DNA of 64,000 nucleotides from Colwellia psychrerythraea 34H (GTDB lineage Bacteria > Pseudomonadota > Gammaproteobacteria > Enterobacterales > Alteromonadaceae). Position 1 is the stretch's first letter. The number at the start of each line of letters is the position of its first letter. The notes below the pieces were generated by a model. The model was not told the origin of the DNA. It was given only the letters and a program-made list of their open reading frames with translations, and did no database searches. The stretch is from NCBI RefSeq assembly GCF_000012325.1, contig NC_003910.7:868001-932000 (forward strand). Direction: 5' to 3'. Of the stretch, positions 9,425-19,257 are shown piece by piece. The position numbers and the translations under genes were made by a program.

Positions 9425-10381
9425 TTAATGATGATTCAAAAACTGTTTAGAAAAACTAAGTGTGGCCTCAACCAATGCGTTGCTCATTAAAGGTTCGTTC
9501 GCGAGGTGACCAGCCATATCAATCACTGTTAATTTTGCCTGTGGGCAATGGTATGCCAATTGCCATGCTTGCTCTACCGGACAAACAAAATCATAGCGGC
9601 CTTGTATTATTTTAATTGGAATATCACTGATTTGAGTTATTTGCTCAAGAATAGGATTTTTCTCAATGAAACAACGGTTTATTGAGTAATGAAGTTGAAT
9701 GATTGAGGGTTTTTTATTGATTGTATCGACTATGCTAGCAGGGGTGCCTGGTTGAATATTTAATATTGCCGATTCCCATTGCTGTAAACGATTATAGGCA
9801 TCTCGACTTATCTGTTCATCGCTATTAATTAACCTTTGATATAAAGCATTTAGTGGTGCTTGTTGCTGCTCGATGGGGAGATTATCAACTAATGCTTGCC
9901 ATGCGTCGGGATATATTTGAGCAGCACCTTTATTAGTGTATACCCAGTTAATATCTTGTGCACGACCTAGAAAAACGCCTCGTAAAATCATGCCCAACAC
10001 TTGTTTAGGATACTGTTTTGCATAAACCAAAGCTAAAGTGGCCCCCCAAGAGCCACCGAAGACTAACCATTGACTAATGCCAAGATGTTTACGAATAGTA
10101 TTGATATCTTCCACTAATGCTAGGGTGTTGTTTTCCTTTAGCTCACCTTGTGGTTTTGAGCGACCGCAGCCTCGTTGATCAAATAAAATAATATGGTAAA
10201 TAGCAGGATCAAAATAACAACGATGTTGTTCTCGACAAGCTGAACCGGGCCCACCATGTAAAAAAATAACAGGTATTCCTTGTTCATTACCGCACTGTTC
10301 AATATAGAGTTGGTGAAGAGGACTAACTTTAAGATACTGTTGAGAAAATGGTTCAATTTCTGGATAAAGTGAATGTAACAA
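9425..10381 (-). CDS. pip: proline iminopeptidase (S33 alpha/beta hydrolase)
   Basis: The 318-residue product carries the oxyanion motif HGGPGSA, the DQRGCGRS block and the nucleophile elbow GGSWGAT (catalytic Ser). The conserved Asp (YDFVCP) and His (GHLAN) follow near the C terminus. Such enzymes remove N-terminal proline from peptides. It is cytoplasmic, with no signal peptide. It lies 109 bp upstream of pqqA on the same strand. A link to PqqA turnover is conceivable but only a guess, since pip genes occur in many contexts. Confidence 0.9.
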   Translation of the reverse strand: MLHSLYPEIEPFSQQYLKVSPLHQLYIEQCGNEQGIPVIFLHGGPGSACREQHRCYFDPAIYHIILFDQRGCGRSKPQGELKENNTLALVEDINTIRKHLGISQWLVFGGSWGATLALVYAKQYPKQVLGMILRGVFLGRAQDINWVYTNKGAAQIYPDAWQALVDNLPIEQQQAPLNALYQRLINSDEQISRDAYNRLQQWESAILNIQPGTPASIVDTINKKPSIIQLHYSINRCFIEKNPILEQITQISDIPIKIIQGRYDFVCPVEQAWQLAYHCPQAKLTVIDMAGHLANEPLMSNALVEATLSFSKQFLNHH

Positions 10382-10571
10382 AGTAGGCCTCTTAACAAGT
10401 TTAGGGGAATAAAGGCTAAAAATAATTATAATGTGATCAGTTTACACTAGGCGAATGAAAGCGCAACACAATGACTTTACGTTAAATAATACCGTTAATG
10501 TTCATAACACTTATCTTTTTCGCAGACTAAAGATCTATACCTAGATATGTGCTCTATTGATTAATAGACCA
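10382..10571. other. spacer between pip and the rpsQ duplication
   Basis: This is 190 bp of AT-rich DNA upstream of pip with no ORF and no recognised RNA. The pip promoter presumably lies here, but no strong -35/-10 pair stood out. Confidence 0.4.
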
Positions 10572-10735
10572 CATAAAAAAAAGACCTTAACAAATAAATG
10601 TTAAGGTCTTTTTGCTAACTATAATAAAGTTAATTAAGTATGAATATTAATTTATAAAGAATTAAGCTTTAGTAATTACGTCAACTAATTTCCACGTGTC
10701 TTTCCTTTAAACTAGGAACAGCAGACTTAGAAATT
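10572..10735 (-). pseudogene. duplicated rpsQ 3' fragment plus terminator
   Basis: Positions 10572-10694 repeat 10754-10875 with only about two differences in 122 bp. The copied part holds the last 16 or so codons of rpsQ, its stop, the 3' spacer and the terminator hairpin. Weaker similarity resumes at 10723-10735 (AGACTTAGAAATT) after 28 bp of unrelated sequence that replaces 6 bp of the gene. It is a gene-end remnant and cannot encode S17. Confidence 0.85.
10575..10613. terminator. second copy of the rpsQ terminator
   Basis: Stem AAGACCTTAACA / TGTTAAGGTCTT with a 6-nt loop, flanked by an A run and a T run, so it can work in both directions. It is identical in the stem to the terminator at 10757. 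Confidence 0.85.
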
Positions 10736-10756
10736 ATGTCGATATATTTAGCGCAT

Positions 10757-10794
10757 AAAAAAAGACCTTAACAAATAAATGTTAAGGTCTTTTT
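10757..10794. terminator. S10 operon terminator
   Basis: Stem AAGACCTTAACA / TGTTAAGGTCTT with a T run on the minus strand, 49 bp past the rpsQ stop. It ends the S10 operon before any spc-operon gene, and with the duplicate at 10575 it gives two terminators in series. Confidence 0.9.
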
Positions 10795-10842
10795 GCTAAC
10801 TATAATAAAGTTAATTAAGTATAAATATTAATTTATAAAGAA

Positions 10843-11094
10843 TTAAGCTTTAGTAATTACGTCAACTAATTTCCAGTTTTTAGACTTAGAAATTGGCGCA
10901 ACTTCAGTAATAGTTACTAAGTCACCTTCGTTACATACGTTAGTTTCATCATGTGCTTTCAACTTAGTTGAACGCGTCATGTATTTACCGTACATAGGGT
11001 GCTTAACACGGCGCTCAATCAAAACAACGATAGACTTATCCATTTTGTTACTGACAACAACGCCTTGTAGTGTGCGGATTTTAGTTTCGCTCAT
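10843..11094 (-). CDS. rpsQ: 30S ribosomal protein S17
   Basis: S17 is an 83-residue primary 16S-binding protein. The family blocks are visible: [16 protein letters not shown], then KHPMYGKY and the CNEGDLVTI strand. It is the last gene of the S10 operon and overlaps rpmC by 1 bp. Its last 16 codons and the following terminator are duplicated downstream at 10572-10735. Confidence 0.97.
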   Translation of the reverse strand: MSETKIRTLQGVVVSNKMDKSIVVLIERRVKHPMYGKYMTRSTKLKAHDETNVCNEGDLVTITEVAPISKSKNWKLVDVITKA

Positions 11095-11285
11095 TACTTA
11101 CCTGCCTTTTCAGTGATGATAGTCTTAACACGTGCGATATTGCGACGTACGATTCTTAGCAAATGAGTTTGTGCTAATTGACCAGTACTTGCTTGCATGC
11201 GGTAGTTAAACTGCTCGCGAAGAAGTTCTAGTAATTCAGCATTTAGCTCTTCAATGCTTTTTGCTTTAAGTTCACTAACTTTCAT
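11094..11285 (-). CDS. rpmC: 50S ribosomal protein L29
   Basis: L29 is a 63-residue two-helix protein near the peptide exit tunnel. The sequence has the usual ELRAKS-type start ([17 protein letters not shown]) and the [10 protein letters not shown] helix. It overlaps both neighbours by 1 bp in the order rplP-rpmC-rpsQ, as expected for the operon. Confidence 0.97.
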   Translation of the reverse strand: MKVSELKAKSIEELNAELLELLREQFNYRMQASTGQLAQTHLLRIVRRNIARVKTIITEKAGK

Positions 11286-11698
11286 TACAATGCCGTCCTA
11301 GTTACGAAGGTGGTTTTGAATGGTAGTTTAGAAGCGGCTAAAGCAAAAGCTTCACGCGCGATTTCTTCAGAAACACCTTCCATTTCATAAAGAACACGAC
11401 CTGGAAGAATTTGGCAAACCCAATACTCAACTGAACCCTTACCTTTACCCATACGAACCTCAAGAGGTTTTTTAGTAATTGGCTTATCAGGGAATACGCG
11501 TATCCAGATTTTACCTTGACGTTTCACATGACGAGTCATGGCACGACGAGCGGCTTCAATTTGGCGTGCAGTCATACGACCACGTTCCATTGATTTCAAA
11601 CCGAAAGTACCGAAGCTAACTGAACTACCTACGTGAGCAAGACCACGGTTGCGCAGTTTAAATTGCTTGCGGAATTTAGTACGTTTTGGTTGTAACAT
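11285..11698 (-). CDS. rplP: 50S ribosomal protein L16
   Basis: The product is the 137-residue L16 and starts [19 protein letters not shown]. It organises the A-site/peptidyl-transferase region of 23S rRNA. It contains the conserved [14 protein letters not shown] and [11 protein letters not shown] blocks. Length is normal. It follows rpsC by 11 bp. Confidence 0.98.
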
Positions 11699-11709
11699 AA
11701 CTTATTCCT

Positions 11710-12405
11710 CTACTTAGGCTTGCGGTTGGTTTTTCTTTTAGGTTTAGCCGCTGGTACTTCTGCCTGTAGAGGCATGTTACCAATGATTTCACCTTTGAAA
11801 ATCCAAACTTTGATACCAATAACACCGTAAGTAGTGTTACCACGCGCAATTGCGTAGTCAATATCAGCACGTAAAGTATGTAAAGGTACACGACCCTCAC
11901 GATACCATTCTGCACGTGCGATATCAGCGCCGCCTAAACGACCACTAACTTGTACTTTGATGCCTTTAGCGCCTAAACGCATTGCGTTTTGAACTGCACG
12001 CTTCATAGCGCGACGGAACATAACACGACGTTCTAATTGACTAGCAATGCTGTCTGCAACAAGCTGCGCATCCATTTCTGGCTTACGTACTTCAGCGATG
12101 TTGATTTGAGCAGGAACACCAGCAATTTTAGAAACGGCTAAACGTAGTTTCTCAACATCTTCGCCTTTCTTACCGATAACAACACCTGGACGAGCCGTGT
12201 GAATTGTTACGCGGATAGATTTAGCTGGACGTTCGATTACCACTTTAGAAAGTGATGCACGCTTAAGCTTTTCTTTTAAAAATTCGCGAACCTTATGATC
12301 GCCGTCTAAGTTGCTAGCAAAATCTTTGTTGCTTGCAAACCAAGTAGACGCGAAAGGTTTCGTGATACCTAAGCGAATACCGGTAGGATTAACTTTTTGA
12401 CCCAT
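11710..12405 (-). CDS. rpsC: 30S ribosomal protein S3
   Basis: S3 has 231 residues, with an N-terminal KH domain containing the [10 protein letters not shown] loop and a C-terminal S3 domain ([23 protein letters not shown]). It sits at the mRNA entry of the 30S subunit. The lysine-rich tail is slightly variable, as usual. It follows rplV by 12 bp. Confidence 0.98.
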   Translation of the reverse strand: MGQKVNPTGIRLGITKPFASTWFASNKDFASNLDGDHKVREFLKEKLKRASLSKVVIERPAKSIRVTIHTARPGVVIGKKGEDVEKLRLAVSKIAGVPAQINIAEVRKPEMDAQLVADSIASQLERRVMFRRAMKRAVQNAMRLGAKGIKVQVSGRLGGADIARAEWYREGRVPLHTLRADIDYAIARGNTTYGVIGIKVWIFKGEIIGNMPLQAEVPAAKPKRKTNRKPK

Positions 12406-12417
12406 ACTAATATACTC

Positions 12418-12750
12418 CTAAGAATCAGACACAATCACAGTGATGTGACTAGTGCGCTTGATGATGCGATCGGCTCGGCCTTTCGCACGTGGCATAATAC
12501 GTTTCATTGTTGGACCATCGTCAATCAAAATTGTTTTAACGAATAATTCATCAATGTCTGCACCTTCGTTATGCTCGGCATTTGCGATAGCAGAGTTAAG
12601 TACTTTTTTAACTAATTCAGCAGCTTTTTTGTTGCTGAAAGTTAAAATTTCAAGTGCTTTCTCTACATTAACGCCACGGATTTGATCCGCAACTAAACGC
12701 GCTTTCTGAGCAGAACCGCGGGCAAATTTATGTATAGCAATAGCTTGCAT
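12418..12750 (-). CDS. rplV: 50S ribosomal protein L22
   Basis: The 110-residue L22 contains the [12 protein letters not shown] helix and the beta-hairpin tip region [15 protein letters not shown] that lines the exit tunnel. The hairpin is intact; deletions there are the known route to macrolide resistance. It is positioned between rpsS and rpsC as in the standard S10 operon. Confidence 0.98.
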   Translation of the reverse strand: MQAIAIHKFARGSAQKARLVADQIRGVNVEKALEILTFSNKKAAELVKKVLNSAIANAEHNEGADIDELFVKTILIDDGPTMKRIMPRAKGRADRIIKRTSHITVIVSDS

Positions 12751-12761
12751 GTAACTTCCCC

Positions 12762-13037
12762 TTATTTCTTCGCTTTCTTATCAGCGACATGACCGCGATA
12801 AGTACGAGTTGGTGCAAATTCTCCTAATTTGTGACCGATCATTTCTTCGGTTACAAATACAGGGACGTGTTGACGGCCATTATGGACAGCGATGGTCAAT
12901 CCGATCATTGTAGGAATGATCATTGAACGACGGGACCAAGTTTTAATTGGCTTTTTATTCCCGCTTTCCACCGCTTTCTCTACCTTCGTCAACAAGTGTA
13001 GGTCAATAAATGGACCTTTCTTGAGGGAACGTGGCAT
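12762..13037 (-). CDS. rpsS: 30S ribosomal protein S19
   Basis: The 91-residue S19 begins [15 protein letters not shown] and contains the WSRRSMIIP and [16 protein letters not shown] blocks that contact the 16S head near S13. Length is one residue under the common 92. It follows rplB by 81 bp, slightly more than other gaps in the operon. Confidence 0.98.
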   Translation of the reverse strand: MPRSLKKGPFIDLHLLTKVEKAVESGNKKPIKTWSRRSMIIPTMIGLTIAVHNGRQHVPVFVTEEMIGHKLGEFAPTRTYRGHVADKKAKK

Positions 13038-13118
13038 GGTGAATCCTTATATATTCAATTCTTCATGTGAACTTAGCAAGCTAAGTTCAGCAATCAGAAT
13101 ATTAATTAAATGTACTAA

Positions 13119-13943
13119 TTACTTAGCACGACGACGTACGATAAATTTATCAGTACGCTTGTTCGAACGAGTCTTGTAACCCTTAGTTGGTACGCCCCAA
13201 GGGGATACCGGGTGACGACCGCCAGATGTTTTACCTTCACCACCACCATGTGGGTGATCAACTGGGTTCATGGCAACACCACGAACAGTTGGGCGAACAC
13301 CGCGCCATCTTGAAGCACCAGCTTTACCCAAAGAGCGAAGCATGTGTTCAGAATTGCCGATTTCACCTAAAGTAGCACGACAATCAGACTCTATTTTACG
13401 CATTTCGCCAGAGCGAAGACGTAAAGTAACGTAAGCACCATCTTTCGCAACTAATTGTGCGTAAGTTCCGGCTGCACGTGCGATTTGAGCACCTTTGCCT
13501 GGCTTAAGTTCGATTGCGTGAATAACACTACCTAACGGTATGTTACGTAGTGGCATTGTATTACCAGGTTTGATCGGAGCACCAACACCAGACAGGATAC
13601 TATCACCAGCTGATAAGCCTTTAGGGGCTAAGATGTAACGACGTTCACCATCGGCATACAATACTAATGCGATGTTAGCGCTTCGGTTTGGATCGTATTC
13701 TAAACGTTCAACTTTGGCTGGAATGCCATCTTTAAGACGTTTAAAATCAACTATACGATAATGTTGCTTATGACCACCACCAATGTGACGAACCGTAATG
13801 CGACCATTATTGTTACGACCACCAGACTTAGACTTAGTGTCTAATAATGGTGCATAAGGCTTACCTGTATGAAGCTCTTTGTTTACCACTTTAACTAGGT
13901 GACGACGACCCGGAGAAGTAGGTTTACATTTTACTATAGCCAT
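13119..13943 (-). CDS. rplB: 50S ribosomal protein L2
   Basis: L2 has 274 residues and is required for subunit association and peptidyl-transferase activity. The near-universal C-terminal block [13 protein letters not shown], including the functional His, is present, as are [18 protein letters not shown] and [14 protein letters not shown]. It is full length and follows rplW by 12 bp. Confidence 0.98.
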   Translation of the reverse strand: MAIVKCKPTSPGRRHLVKVVNKELHTGKPYAPLLDTKSKSGGRNNNGRITVRHIGGGHKQHYRIVDFKRLKDGIPAKVERLEYDPNRSANIALVLYADGERRYILAPKGLSAGDSILSGVGAPIKPGNTMPLRNIPLGSVIHAIELKPGKGAQIARAAGTYAQLVAKDGAYVTLRLRSGEMRKIESDCRATLGEIGNSEHMLRSLGKAGASRWRGVRPTVRGVAMNPVDHPHGGGEGKTSGGRHPVSPWGVPTKGYKTRSNKRTDKFIVRRRAK

Positions 13944-13955
13944 TTTAACTGCTCC

Positions 13956-14258
13956 TTATGATTCCGCGCCAACGAAGTCGATGTCACTACCTTCTGCAAG
14001 AGTAACGTAGGCTTTTTTCCAGTCGTTACGACGACCAAAACGAGCACCGGTACGTTTTACTTTACCCTTAACATTAAGTGTATTAACACCTTCAACTGTA
14101 ACTTCAAAAAGTTTCTCAACTGCCGCTTTAATTTCAGCTTTAGTTGCATCTGTAGCTACTTTGAAAACAACAGTGTTGTTTGCTTCAGCAGCTGTAGTTG
14201 CTTTTTCAGAGATATTCGGTGCTAAAAGCACTTTCAACAAACGTTCTTCGTTTATCAT
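13956..14258 (-). CDS. rplW: 50S ribosomal protein L23
   Basis: The 100-residue L23 has the [11 protein letters not shown] start and the long loop [22 protein letters not shown] that reaches the exit tunnel. At the tunnel exit L23 docks trigger factor and SRP. Its start overlaps the rplD stop by 4 bp. Confidence 0.98.
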   Translation of the reverse strand: MINEERLLKVLLAPNISEKATTAAEANNTVVFKVATDATKAEIKAAVEKLFEVTVEGVNTLNVKGKVKRTGARFGRRNDWKKAYVTLAEGSDIDFVGAES

Positions 14259-14863
14259 GCTAAAATCCCCTCAATTTCTTTAACTGCATCAGCAGTGATT
14301 AAAACTTTTTCGAAACCAACTAAGCTTACAGGGTCAATTGCTGCAACATCACGAACGTCAACTTTATATAAGTTGCGTGCTGATAAGAACAAGTTCTCGT
14401 CAACTTCTTTCGTTACAATCAATACGTCTTTAAGCTCTAAGCCTTTAAGCTTAGCAACTAATTCTTTAGTTTTAGGTGTTTCTACCGAAAAGTTCTCTAC
14501 CACAACTAGACGTTCTTGACGAACTAGTTCAGATAGGATGCTAGCAATAGCACCACGATACATTTTACGGTTAACTTTTTGGCTGTGATCCTGAGGTTTA
14601 GCAGCGAATGTTACGCCACCTGTACGCCAGATTGGACCACGGGTAGTACCAGCACGTGCACGGCCAGTACCTTTTTGACGCCATGGTTTTGCACCACCGC
14701 CGCTAACTTCTGAACGAGTTTTCTGAGCACGAGTACCTTGACGAGCACCAGCTGCATATGCAACTACTACTTGGTGTACTAACGCTTCATTAAACTCACG
14801 TCCAAAAGTTGCTTCAGATACTTCAAGAGCACCAGATGCGTCTTTTAATGATAATTCCATCAT
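14255..14863 (-). CDS. rplD: 50S ribosomal protein L4, S10-operon autoregulator
   Basis: The 202-residue L4 contains the basic tunnel loop block [21 protein letters not shown] followed by GTGRARAG. In E. coli free L4 binds the S10 leader and causes attenuation and translational repression of the whole operon. The leader here (15869-15914) has a matching hairpin with a U run, so the same control is likely. Confidence 0.98.
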   Translation of the reverse strand: MMELSLKDASGALEVSEATFGREFNEALVHQVVVAYAAGARQGTRAQKTRSEVSGGGAKPWRQKGTGRARAGTTRGPIWRTGGVTFAAKPQDHSQKVNRKMYRGAIASILSELVRQERLVVVENFSVETPKTKELVAKLKGLELKDVLIVTKEVDENLFLSARNLYKVDVRDVAAIDPVSLVGFEKVLITADAVKEIEGILA

Positions 14864-14876
14864 AAAATCTCCTGGA

Positions 14877-15515
14877 CTAAGCTTTAACAGCTGGTTTGAT
14901 GATTACATTGCCATTGATAGCACCCGGAACTGCGCCTTTAATAAGCAACAAGTTACGTTCAGCATCAACGCGAACCAATTCAAGGTTTTGTGTAGTACAA
15001 CGCACAGCACCCATATGACCAGACATTTTTTTGCCTTTAAATACACGACCTGGTGTTTGACATTGACCTAACGAACCGTTAGATCTATGTGATAACGAAA
15101 CACCATGCGTTGCATGTTGCATAGTAAAGTTCCAGCGTTTAATACCGCCTTGGAAACCTTTACCTTTCGATGTACCAGTAACGTCTACTAATTTAGTGTC
15201 ATTGAATACTTCAACAGTGATTTCACTGCCAGCTTCGATGTCACTACCTTCATTTTCGTTTAAACGGAATTCCCACAAGCCGCGGCCTGCTTCAATTCCT
15301 GCTTTAGCGAAATGTCCAGCAGCAGGTTTAGTTACACGGCTTGCTTTACGCTTGCCCGTAGTAACTTGTAGTGCTGAATAACCATCGTTGTCTACAGTTT
15401 TAACCTGAGCAACACGGTTTGCTTCAACTTCGATAACAGTAACAGGGGTAGAAACACCATCTTCTGTGAAGACACGAGTCATACCCACTTTACGTCCAAC
15501 TAGACCTATAGTCAT
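14877..15515 (-). CDS. rplC: 50S ribosomal protein L3
   Basis: The 212-residue L3 starts [15 protein letters not shown] and contains the [13 protein letters not shown] and [18 protein letters not shown] blocks, the latter with the Gln that PrmB methylates in E. coli. L3 nucleates 50S assembly. It sits between rpsJ (14 bp) and rplD (13 bp). Confidence 0.98.
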   Translation of the reverse strand: MTIGLVGRKVGMTRVFTEDGVSTPVTVIEVEANRVAQVKTVDNDGYSALQVTTGKRKASRVTKPAAGHFAKAGIEAGRGLWEFRLNENEGSDIEAGSEITVEVFNDTKLVDVTGTSKGKGFQGGIKRWNFTMQHATHGVSLSHRSNGSLGQCQTPGRVFKGKKMSGHMGAVRCTTQNLELVRVDAERNLLLIKGAVPGAINGNVIIKPAVKA

Positions 15516-15529
15516 TGTTAAAACTCCCC

Positions 15530-15859
<330 letters not shown>

Positions 15860-15868
15860 TTAAAGAAC

Positions 15869-15914
15869 AAAAAAATACATCCCTCTGCTTCCTTGTGTGC
15901 CGGAAGGGGGTGTA
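15869..15914 (-). promoter_or_regulatory. S10 leader attenuator hairpin
   Basis: On the minus strand the leader reads ACACCCCCTTCC, a loop, GGAAGCAGAGGG, then ATGTATTTTTTTG. This is a stem of about 10 bp with bulges followed by a U run, located 28 bp upstream of rpsJ. The arrangement matches the L4-responsive attenuator of gammaproteobacterial S10 operons. The assignment rests on position and structure, not on a covariance search. Confidence 0.65.
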
Positions 15915-16069
15915 TTAACTAATAAACATTCAACTCAAAATTAGAGCTGCTGTGAAACGAATAGAAACTTAATTCTTATTCATTTAGTGCTATAAGCGTT
16001 ACTTAACCATAAAGGTTTTAGTAATAATCTTTAGCATAACACACTCAATTTGGCTGAATGCGAGCGCGT

Positions 16070-16097
16070 ATTATACAAGAAAGCTTGTGGTGTGCAA
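16070..16097 (-). promoter_or_regulatory. rpsJ (S10 operon) promoter
   Basis: On the minus strand TTGCAC (16097-16092) and a perfect TATAAT (16075-16070) are 16 bp apart, followed by GC-rich ACGCGCTCGC, a typical stringent-type discriminator. The predicted transcript starts near 16063, giving the long S10 leader. Confidence 0.7.
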
Positions 16098-16721
16098 GTT
16101 ATTTATAGCTGATTATAGAATTGCTACTTTTATTAGCAGAAACTTGCCAATAATAGGCATATGGAGGGAGACAAATAAGATTAGAAGGGTAAATAAAATA
16201 GACCAAACAGGGCGTTGTCGGTCTTTAATTCAGTAGGCCTATATAAAGCAGAGTTATTTTAATTTTAACAAAGCTAGGTTGGCAACCAACAATACCTTGG
16301 AAGCTAGCTTTGTGCCAAGCTCATGCGTTTGGCATGTAAAAAGGATAAAGTGCTTAGCTATAATAGAGTAGCGTTAAGTAAGGACTTAAACATTAGCAAA
16401 GTCGTGTGGGATATAAGTTCGATAATTTTGTCACGTACTCCATATTAGTGATAAAAGTGCAATCTGACTAATCAACTATATAAAAAGCCATAGCTTATAT
16501 AGTAGGTGTGTTTATATATGGTTGAACTACTGTTCATTCAATAAATTTCTGCTGGCCACAATTGGATAGAATTTTCATCTCTTCCAGATATTGAGGTTTA
16601 CTGAGAAAAACTTTTTAAACTATTCTTTTGCTATATATAAGCAGAAGCTCAATTTTAGACTAATAAACCGGACCGAATTAATAAATTATTTATCAATTTT
16701 CTATGGATTTGTTTTTGTTAA
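16098..16721. other. S10 operon/EF-G divergent spacer
   Basis: This is about 620 bp of AT-rich DNA between the two divergent promoters. It contains a small hairpin (TGCCAAG...TTTGGCA near 16312-16335). A 64-codon ORF at 16591 is low-complexity and overlaps the EF-G gene promoter, so I do not call it. I see no tRNA or known RNA. Confidence 0.4.
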
Positions 16722-16730
16722 TGGTATACT
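16722..16730 (+). promoter_or_regulatory. extended -10 promoter of the EF-G gene
   Basis: TGGTATACT is an extended -10 element followed by CGCGCGC, a GC-rich discriminator as in growth-rate-controlled translation genes. No good -35 is present at 17 bp, which extended -10 promoters tolerate. It lies 90 bp before the start codon. Confidence 0.6.
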
Positions 16731-16820
16731 CGCGCGCAAATTTTCAACAATTCTGCTTTCATTCTTTCTTATATATAGAAGATAAAGTGGGATAGACCTT
16801 AAACTAAGTAGAGTAAAGTA

Positions 16821-18926
16821 ATGGCAGATTTATCCAAATACAGAAACATTGGTATATTCGCTCACGTTGATGCGGGTAAAACCACAACAACTGAACGTAT
16901 CCTTAAACTAACCGGTCAGATCCATAAAACTGGTGAAGTACATGACGGCGAGTCTACGACTGACTTCATGGAACAAGAAGCTGAGCGCGGTATTACCATC
17001 CAGTCTGCTGCGGTAAGTTGTTTTTGGAACGATCACCGTTTCAACGTTATCGATACTCCTGGTCACGTTGATTTCACTGTAGAAGTTTACCGTTCATTAA
17101 AAGTACTTGATGGTGGTGTTGGTGTATTCTGTGGTTCTGGTGGTGTTGAACCACAATCAGAAACTAACTGGCGTTACGCGAACGACTCAAAAGTTGCTCG
17201 TATCATCATGGTGAACAAACTTGACCGTTTAGGCGCTGATTTTTACCGTGTTTGTAAGCAAGTTAAAGACGTTTTAGGTGCTAACCCATTAATAATGACT
17301 TTACCTATTGGTACTGAAGATGAGTTCGTTGGCGTTGTTGACCTACTTTCTGAAAAAGCTTACATCTGGGATGACACTGGTCTTCCAGAAAACTATGAAG
17401 TTACTGATATTCCAGCTGATATGGTAGAGCAAGCTGCTGAATACCGTGTGAAGTTAATTGAAACAGCTTTAGAAGTTGATGAAGACATGTTGATGGAGTT
17501 CTTAGAAGGGGAAATGGTCCCTACTATAGAACAAATCAAAGCGTGTATCCGTACTGGTACTCGTGATATGACTTTCTTCCCAACTTACGGTGCATCTGCA
17601 TTTAAAAACAAAGGTATTCAATTAATTCTTGATGCTGTTGTTGATTACTTGCCTTCACCTACAGATGTTAATCCACAACCACTTACTGATGAAGAAGGTA
17701 CGCCTAATGGTGAGTTTGCAATCGTTTCTGCAGATGAAACATTCAAAGCGTTAGCATTCAAAATCACTGATGACCGTTTTGGTACATTAACTTTCGTACG
17801 TATCTATTCAGGTACATTGAAGAAAGGCGATACCATTCTTAATGCTGCTACAGGTAAAACTGAGCGTGTTGGACGTATGTGTGAAATGCAAGCTGATGAC
17901 CGTAACGAACTTACTTCAGCACAAGCTGGTGATATCATCGCGATTGTTGGTATGAAAAGTAATGTTCAGACAGGCCACACATTATGTGATCCTAAACACC
18001 CTATCGTTCTAGAAGCGATGGTATTCCCTAAGCCTGTAATTTCAATCTCTGTAACACCAAAAGATAAAGGTTCAACTGAGAAAATGGGTCTTGCTATCGG
18101 TAAAATGGTTGCAGAAGATCCTACTTTTAAAGTTGAAACTGATATCGATTCAGGTGAAACGATTTTATCTGGTATGGGTGAGCTTCACTTAGATATCAAA
18201 GTAGATATTCTTAAACGTACTTACGGTGTTGAATTAGAAGTTGGTAAGCCACAAGTTGCATACCGTGAAACAATCACAACTGCAATTGAAGATTCTTACA
18301 CACATAAGAAACAATCTGGTGGTTCTGGTCAGTTCGGTAAAATTGATTACCGTATCAAGCCCGGCGAACCTGGTTCTGGTTTCGTATTCAGCTCTGTTGT
18401 TGTTGGTGGTAATGTTCCTAAAGAATTCTTCCCAGCAATCGAGAAAGGCTTCAAAGGCATGATGGATACTGGTGTTCTTGCTGGCTTCCCTGTACTTGAC
18501 GTTGAAATTGAATTATACGATGGTGGCTTCCATGCTGTCGATTCATCTGCTGTTGCATTTGAATTAGCTGCTCGTGGCGCTTTCCGTCAATCAATTCCAA
18601 AAGCTGGTGCACAGTTAATTGAACCTATCATGAAAGTTGATGTGTTTACGCCTGATGATCACGTTGGTGATGTTATTGGTGATTTAAACCGTCGTCGTGG
18701 TATGATCGGAGGTCAAGAAGCGGGTGTTTCTGGTGTTCGTATTAAAGCTGACGTACCTCTTTCAGAAATGTTCGGTTACATCGGAACTTTACGTACAATG
18801 ACATCAGGTCGTGGTCAATTCTCTATGGAATTCTCTCACTACATGCCTTGTCCTAATAACGTAGCTGAAATTGTAATTGCTGAAGTTAAAGCGGCTAAAA
18901 TAGCTAAAGACGCAGCTAGAAAATAG
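16821..18926 (+). CDS. fusA: elongation factor G, second-copy (FusA2) type
   Basis: This 701-residue translational GTPase carries G1 AHVDAGKT at 14-21, G3 DTPGH at 78-82 and G4 NKLD at 132-135, then the EF-G domains II-V. It drives translocation and, with RRF, ribosome recycling. The N terminus ([20 protein letters not shown]) and the [13 protein letters not shown] stretch match the second EF-G of Vibrio and Shewanella rather than the str-operon copy. It stands alone, divergent from the S10 operon, without rpsL, rpsG or tuf. So a separate fusA1 is expected elsewhere in the genome. Confidence 0.93.
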   Translation: MADLSKYRNIGIFAHVDAGKTTTTERILKLTGQIHKTGEVHDGESTTDFMEQEAERGITIQSAAVSCFWNDHRFNVIDTPGHVDFTVEVYRSLKVLDGGVGVFCGSGGVEPQSETNWRYANDSKVARIIMVNKLDRLGADFYRVCKQVKDVLGANPLIMTLPIGTEDEFVGVVDLLSEKAYIWDDTGLPENYEVTDIPADMVEQAAEYRVKLIETALEVDEDMLMEFLEGEMVPTIEQIKACIRTGTRDMTFFPTYGASAFKNKGIQLILDAVVDYLPSPTDVNPQPLTDEEGTPNGEFAIVSADETFKALAFKITDDRFGTLTFVRIYSGTLKKGDTILNAATGKTERVGRMCEMQADDRNELTSAQAGDIIAIVGMKSNVQTGHTLCDPKHPIVLEAMVFPKPVISISVTPKDKGSTEKMGLAIGKMVAEDPTFKVETDIDSGETILSGMGELHLDIKVDILKRTYGVELEVGKPQVAYRETITTAIEDSYTHKKQSGGSGQFGKIDYRIKPGEPGSGFVFSSVVVGGNVPKEFFPAIEKGFKGMMDTGVLAGFPVLDVEIELYDGGFHAVDSSAVAFELAARGAFRQSIPKAGAQLIEPIMKVDVFTPDDHVGDVIGDLNRRRGMIGGQEAGVSGVRIKADVPLSEMFGYIGTLRTMTSGRGQFSMEFSHYMPCPNNVAEIVIAEVKAAKIAKDAARK

Positions 18927-18957
18927 AAAATAATTAATCTTTAATTATTTTTGATAT

Positions 18958-18983
18958 AAAGGATGCTTCGGCATCCTTTTTTA
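18958..18983 (+). terminator. EF-G gene terminator, overlapping attL
   Basis: GGATGC-TTCG-GCATCC followed by six T residues, 34 bp past the stop. A UUCG tetraloop on a 6-bp GC-rich stem makes a strong intrinsic terminator. The loop and 3' arm are part of the 30-bp direct repeat that bounds the integrated element. Confidence 0.92.
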
Positions 18984-18993
18984 TTGCCTGAAA
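18964..18993. other. attL, 30-bp core repeat
   Basis: TGCTTCGGCATCC, six T, ATTGCCTGAAA is repeated exactly at attR. With one mismatch the identity extends left through AAGG. It is inside the EF-G gene terminator, so integration leaves the gene and its terminator working. Confidence 0.9.
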
Positions 18994-19054
18994 TATGTCA
19001 TACAAGCCCTTGTATTAATGGCTTAGATTGAAGTTACCTAAAAGCTTAAAGCAA

Positions 19055-19075
19055 AAAATACCCGTAAAATACCCC
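19055..19075. other. candidate integrase arm-type sites, left end
   Basis: AAAATACCC, 2 bp, AAAATACCCC. The same two motifs with the same 2-bp spacer occur at 34030-34050 near attR. Paired short direct repeats inside each att end are what tyrosine integrases use as arm-binding sites. Confidence 0.55.
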
Positions 19076-19257
19076 TTACTTAATAAATTACGTTATAGCT
19101 CTAAGTCTGTTCATGCTTCTTAATTACGAATTATAAGCAGGGATTCGATTCCCTTTACCTACCTAACTGCGCCAACGTTTTTACATAAGCTGTTTGCTAT
19201 TTTTAATAATAAAGTTAGCTAGATAAGAGAAAAAATATAATAATTTATTGCACATCA

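Noticed and set aside
10138..10398. 86-codon ORF on the minus strand
   Set aside because: It lies within the pip gene in another frame and has a Leu/Ile-rich, meaningless composition.
16591..16785. 64-codon plus-strand ORF before the EF-G gene
   Set aside because: Low-complexity Phe/Leu/Asn composition, no ribosome-binding site, and it covers the extended -10 promoter.
19125..19165. tRNA T-arm-like string AGGGATTCGATTCCCT near attL
   Set aside because: The loop is one base short, and no acceptor, D or anticodon arm is found; it is probably a chance inverted repeat.
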